NCBI RefSeq assembly: GCF_900105625.1
Contig: NZ_FNSD01000001.1
Span: 930,001-994,000, forward strand
Direction: 5' to 3'
From: Terriglobus roseus
Lineage (GTDB): Bacteria; Acidobacteriota; Terriglobia; Terriglobales; Acidobacteriaceae
Length of the DNA stretch: 64,000 bases
Position numbers and translations under genes: made by a program. The notes beneath the pieces were generated by a model. It worked only from the letters and a program-made list of their open reading frames with translations, did not search any database and was not told the DNA's origin. Positions 61,570 through 64,000 of this stretch are shown piece after piece (within the stretch, counting starts at the first letter, position 1; every line of letters begins with the position of its first letter).

Positions 61570-62814
61570 ATGAAAACAGTAAATAAATCACGGAAGTTGG
61601 ATCACGTCCTGTACGACATTCGCGGCCCCATTATGGACCGTGCCAGGCAAATGGAAGATGAAGGGCAGAAACTCATCAAGCTCAACATCGGCAACCTGGC
61701 TGTGTTCGGCTTCGATGCGCCCGAAGAAGTGCAAGTGGACATGATTCGGAACCTTCCGAACTCGGCAGGTTATTCCGACAGCAAAGGCATCTTCGCCGCT
61801 CGCAAAGCGGTCATGCACTACACGCAGACGCAGGGCGTGCAGGGTGTCACACTGGAAGATATCTACCTGGGCAATGGCGCGTCTGAATTGATCGCCATGG
61901 CTGCGAACGCGCTGCTGGATGACGGCGATGAGTTGCTGCTCCCTGCTCCTGACTATCCGTTGTGGACGGCCGTCACCAGCCTGTCAGGTGGTACGCCTGT
62001 GCATTACGTCTGTGATGAGGCAAACGGTTGGCACCCCGACCTGGACGACATTCGCTCGAAGATCACGCCGCGCACCAAGGGCATCGTCGTCATCAACCCG
62101 AACAACCCCACAGGCGCGGTCTATCCAGACCACGTGTTGCAGGAGATCGTGACCATCGCCCGCGAACACGGACTGGTCATCCTTGCAGATGAGGTCTATG
62201 ACAAGGTTCTTTACGACGACATCCGGCATACCGCGCTGGCAAGTCTTTCGACAGATGTCTTGACCTTGACCTTCAATTCCCTCTCCAAGAGCTACCGTGC
62301 CTGTGGTTATCGCGCCGGTTGGATGGTGGTCTCAGGCAACAAGGCGGTTGCGGCCAACTACATCGAAGGCTTGAACATGCTGGCGAACATGAAGCTGTGC
62401 GCCAACGTGCCGGGCCAGTGGGCGATCCAGACCGCGTTGGGTGGCTATCAGAGCATCAACGACCTGGTGCGTGAAGGTGGCCGGCTGCGTCGTCAGCGCG
62501 ACCTGGCCTATGAACTGCTCTCGGCGATTCCAGGCGTCACCTGCGTCAAGCCACAAGCGGCGCTCTATATGTTTCCGCGGCTGGATCCTAACGTCTATCC
62601 CATTCAGGACGACCGCAAGTTTCTGCTGGAACTGCTGGAAGCCACGCGCGTGCTGGTGGTCCAGGGGACAGGCTTTAACTGGTCGCGATCGGATCACTTC
62701 CGCATCGTATTTCTGCCACATGAGTCCGACCTGCGAGAGGCCATTGGCCGCATCGCAAAATTTCTCGCGGATTATCGCGAAAAATACTCGACGGATCCAG
62801 TCGCGCTCGCGTAA
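61570..62814 (+). CDS. alaA: PLP-dependent aminotransferase, AlaA type
   Basis: Class I/II aminotransferase of 414 residues, cytoplasmic. It has the features of the glutamate-pyruvate transaminase AlaA group: LDHVLYDIRGPIMDRA at the N-terminus, LNIGNLAVFGFDAPEEV, YSDSKGIFAARKAV, the cofactor region INPNNPTGAVYP, ADEVYDKVLYDD, and the Schiff-base lysine in FNSLSKSYRACGYRAGW. Likely makes alanine from pyruvate and glutamate. Monocistronic, with about 180 bp of non-coding sequence upstream (no site recognised) and 265 bp downstream. The ribosome site is weak. Annotation as AlaA rests on overall pattern, hence the symbol is tentative. Confidence 0.88.
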   Translation: MKTVNKSRKLDHVLYDIRGPIMDRARQMEDEGQKLIKLNIGNLAVFGFDAPEEVQVDMIRNLPNSAGYSDSKGIFAARKAVMHYTQTQGVQGVTLEDIYLGNGASELIAMAANALLDDGDELLLPAPDYPLWTAVTSLSGGTPVHYVCDEANGWHPDLDDIRSKITPRTKGIVVINPNNPTGAVYPDHVLQEIVTIAREHGLVILADEVYDKVLYDDIRHTALASLSTDVLTLTFNSLSKSYRACGYRAGWMVVSGNKAVAANYIEGLNMLANMKLCANVPGQWAIQTALGGYQSINDLVREGGRLRRQRDLAYELLSAIPGVTCVKPQAALYMFPRLDPNVYPIQDDRKFLLELLEATRVLVVQGTGFNWSRSDHFRIVFLPHESDLREAIGRIAKFLADYREKYSTDPVALA

Positions 62815-63079
62815 ACACGACGGGCGCGCTGGGCGTGTCTCACCGATTCCGGAGAGCTGCCGGTTTTAGCGGAGTCGTGCGGGAATTGCAGTGGTTCCGA
62901 CCGAATCTGGCGATCAGGCTCGCGATCTTTCCTTCGCCCGCGGAGTGCTTGACTGGCGCTCGCCAGGCCTCGGGTGCGTACTGTTGGCGAAAATACGTGA
63001 TTTCCGACTCACTCAAGCTGTAAAGTTTATGGCGCGAGCGATTTGTGCAGGAAAACTGCAGAACAAGTCCGGAGGGCAA

Positions 63080-63598
63080 ATGCAGACGATCAAGGTAAAC
63101 GGCAAGATGCGCGAGGTGAAGTCTTCGCAGGACACACCGTTGCTTTACGTCCTGAAGGACGAGTTGTCCGTCTCAAGTCCCCAGTTTGGCTGCGGGCTGG
63201 CCCAGTGCGGTGCGTGCTCCGTCCTGCTGGACGGTAAAGAGATAAGGTCCTGCATCACCCCCGTCTCGCAGGCTGCAGGCAAGGAAGTCACCACGATCGA
63301 AGGGCTGCCAGAGCGCTGGGCCAAGCATAAGAAGACGTCCACGACACCGGGCCTCCTTCACCCCGTTCAAGAGGCGTGGATTGAGCAACAGGTCCACCAA
63401 TGTGGCTTTTGCCAGAGCGGCATGATGATCAAGGCCACGGAGCTATTGGAGAGCAAGCCAAAGCCGACTCTGGATGAGATCAAAGAGGCCTTCACGACCT
63501 CGGGACCGTCGCCGCACCTGTGCCGCTGCGGAACCTATCTCGCGATCGTAGACGCAGTTCGACATGCCTCGACTCTGATGACGAAGGGACAAGCCTAA
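63080..63598 (+). CDS. [2Fe-2S]-binding small subunit of a molybdenum hydroxylase (isoquinoline 1-oxidoreductase alpha-like)
   Basis: Iron-sulfur subunit of 172 residues. The plant-ferredoxin-like cluster motif is in FGCGLAQCGACSVLLDGKEIRSC near residue 40-60, the second cluster in HQCGFCQSGM and HLCRCGTY near 110-150. Both are complete. Electrons pass from the molybdopterin subunit through these clusters to an acceptor. GGAGGG lies three to five bases before ATG 63080; the frame is open upstream to 62891, but that part is not protein-like. The stop overlaps the next start (TAATG), so the large subunit is coupled. Confidence 0.93.
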   Translation: MQTIKVNGKMREVKSSQDTPLLYVLKDELSVSSPQFGCGLAQCGACSVLLDGKEIRSCITPVSQAAGKEVTTIEGLPERWAKHKKTSTTPGLLHPVQEAWIEQQVHQCGFCQSGMMIKATELLESKPKPTLDEIKEAFTTSGPSPHLCRCGTYLAIVDAVRHASTLMTKGQA

Positions 63599-64000
63599 TG
63601 GAACAGCTTCTGGAAGCACTGACAGGGGAAGTCTACGGAGCGCAGCCCGAGGCTCTGACATCGGACGTTTACGGAGCAAAGCTGACACGTCGTGGCTTCG
63701 TCAAAGCGGGCGGCGCTTTGGTGGTGGGCTTCGGCCTACTGCGCGGCGGCGTTGCCAGGGCAGGCACCGGTCGTGCCGACGGGAATGCTTTTGATCCCGG
63801 TCTGCCGCAGTCATGGATTGAAATCCATCCGGACAACACGGTGCTCTACCGCACAGGCAAGAGCGACTTTGGCCAGGGAACCATCTACACCGCATACAAG
63901 CAGATCATCGCGGATGAACTCGACGTCAGCTTTGAAGCCATCACAACGGTTGTCACCGCCGATACCGACACCACTCCCGAAGGTGGCGGTACCTTCGGTC
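63598..64000 (+). CDS. Molybdopterin-binding large subunit, IorB-like (3' end outside window)
   Basis: Start of the catalytic subunit of a xanthine-dehydrogenase-family enzyme; 134 codons are visible, open to the window edge. ATG 63598 overlaps the previous stop (TAATG). The N-terminus carries a twin-arginine signal (TRRGFVKAGGALVVGFGL near residues 30-50), so the complex is exported folded, as in isoquinoline 1-oxidoreductase and related aldehyde dehydrogenases. It continues with SWIEIHPDNTVLYRTGKSDFGQG and TDTTPEGGGTFG, the first molybdopterin-domain strands. Substrate unknown. Confidence 0.9.
   Translation, partial: MEQLLEALTGEVYGAQPEALTSDVYGAKLTRRGFVKAGGALVVGFGLLRGGVARAGTGRADGNAFDPGLPQSWIEIHPDNTVLYRTGKSDFGQGTIYTAYKQIIADELDVSFEAITTVVTADTDTTPEGGGTFG

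Noticed and set aside
62891-63079. N-terminal extension of the [2Fe-2S] subunit
   Set aside because: Sequence before 63080 is not protein-like, and GGAGGG marks the start at 63080.
1-64000. CRISPR arrays, tRNA or rRNA genes, IS elements, prophage
   Set aside because: No spaced direct repeats, no cloverleaf-like intergenic sequence, no transposase, integrase or phage gene was found while reading both strands.

Overview
The window looks like a piece of an Acidobacteriota chromosome, probably class Terriglobia (Terriglobus/Granulicella-like). Reasons: high GC; two TonB-dependent receptors of about 1,160 residues with an N-terminal carboxypeptidase-regulatory-like domain and no SusD partner; many twin-arginine-type secreted oxidoreductases and glycosidases; and a membrane-anchored regulator of a kind common in that phylum. 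This is inference from gene content; there is no rRNA or other marker in the window, and no tRNA, CRISPR array, phage or IS element was seen.

Layout. 1-7 kb: a secreted amidohydrolase (5' end outside the window), two paralogous LysR regulators around a PQQ-type quinoprotein with a cytochrome c motif, and an MFS transporter. 7-16 kb: a large zinc metalloprotease, a membrane diguanylate cyclase with an I-site, a pseudokinase-SPOR envelope protein, a PAS-GGDEF-EAL protein and a 59-residue small protein. 16-34 kb: carbohydrate utilisation. A TonB receptor, Gfo/Idh/MocA oxidoreductase, DUF6807/PmoA-like protein and soluble PQQ sugar dehydrogenase lie on the plus strand. Facing them is an eight-gene minus-strand run (MFS, Gfo/Idh/MocA, TIM-barrel isomerase, GH88, SDR, alginate-lyase-like protein, GH2, ThuA). 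A periplasmic lyase making unsaturated uronate ends and a cytoplasmic GH88 enzyme removing them fit degradation of a uronic-acid polysaccharide.

34-47 kb: a second TonB receptor with a divergent membrane-anchored regulator, then the most interesting locus: a GH92 alpha-mannosidase, a secreted Ca2+-dependent PI-specific phospholipase C, a myo-inositol oxygenase with all metal ligands, a LacI regulator and a drug/metabolite-superfamily sugar permease. Two nearly identical operator-like palindromes sit on the promoters of the oxygenase and of the permease unit. I read this as a candidate route from (mannosylated) inositol phospholipids to D-glucuronate. A 29-codon hydrophobic ORF precedes the permease, whose own start codon is hard to place.

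47-64 kb: a lipoprotein of six Ig-like repeats plus an ice-binding-like domain, an OmpA-family barrel protein, a Crp/Fnr regulator, DNA polymerase IV preceded by an overlapping 42-codon ORF, a complete RND efflux operon with divergent TetR regulator, an AlaA-type aminotransferase, and the start of an isoquinoline-oxidoreductase-like molybdenum hydroxylase (small subunit complete, large subunit cut by the window end).
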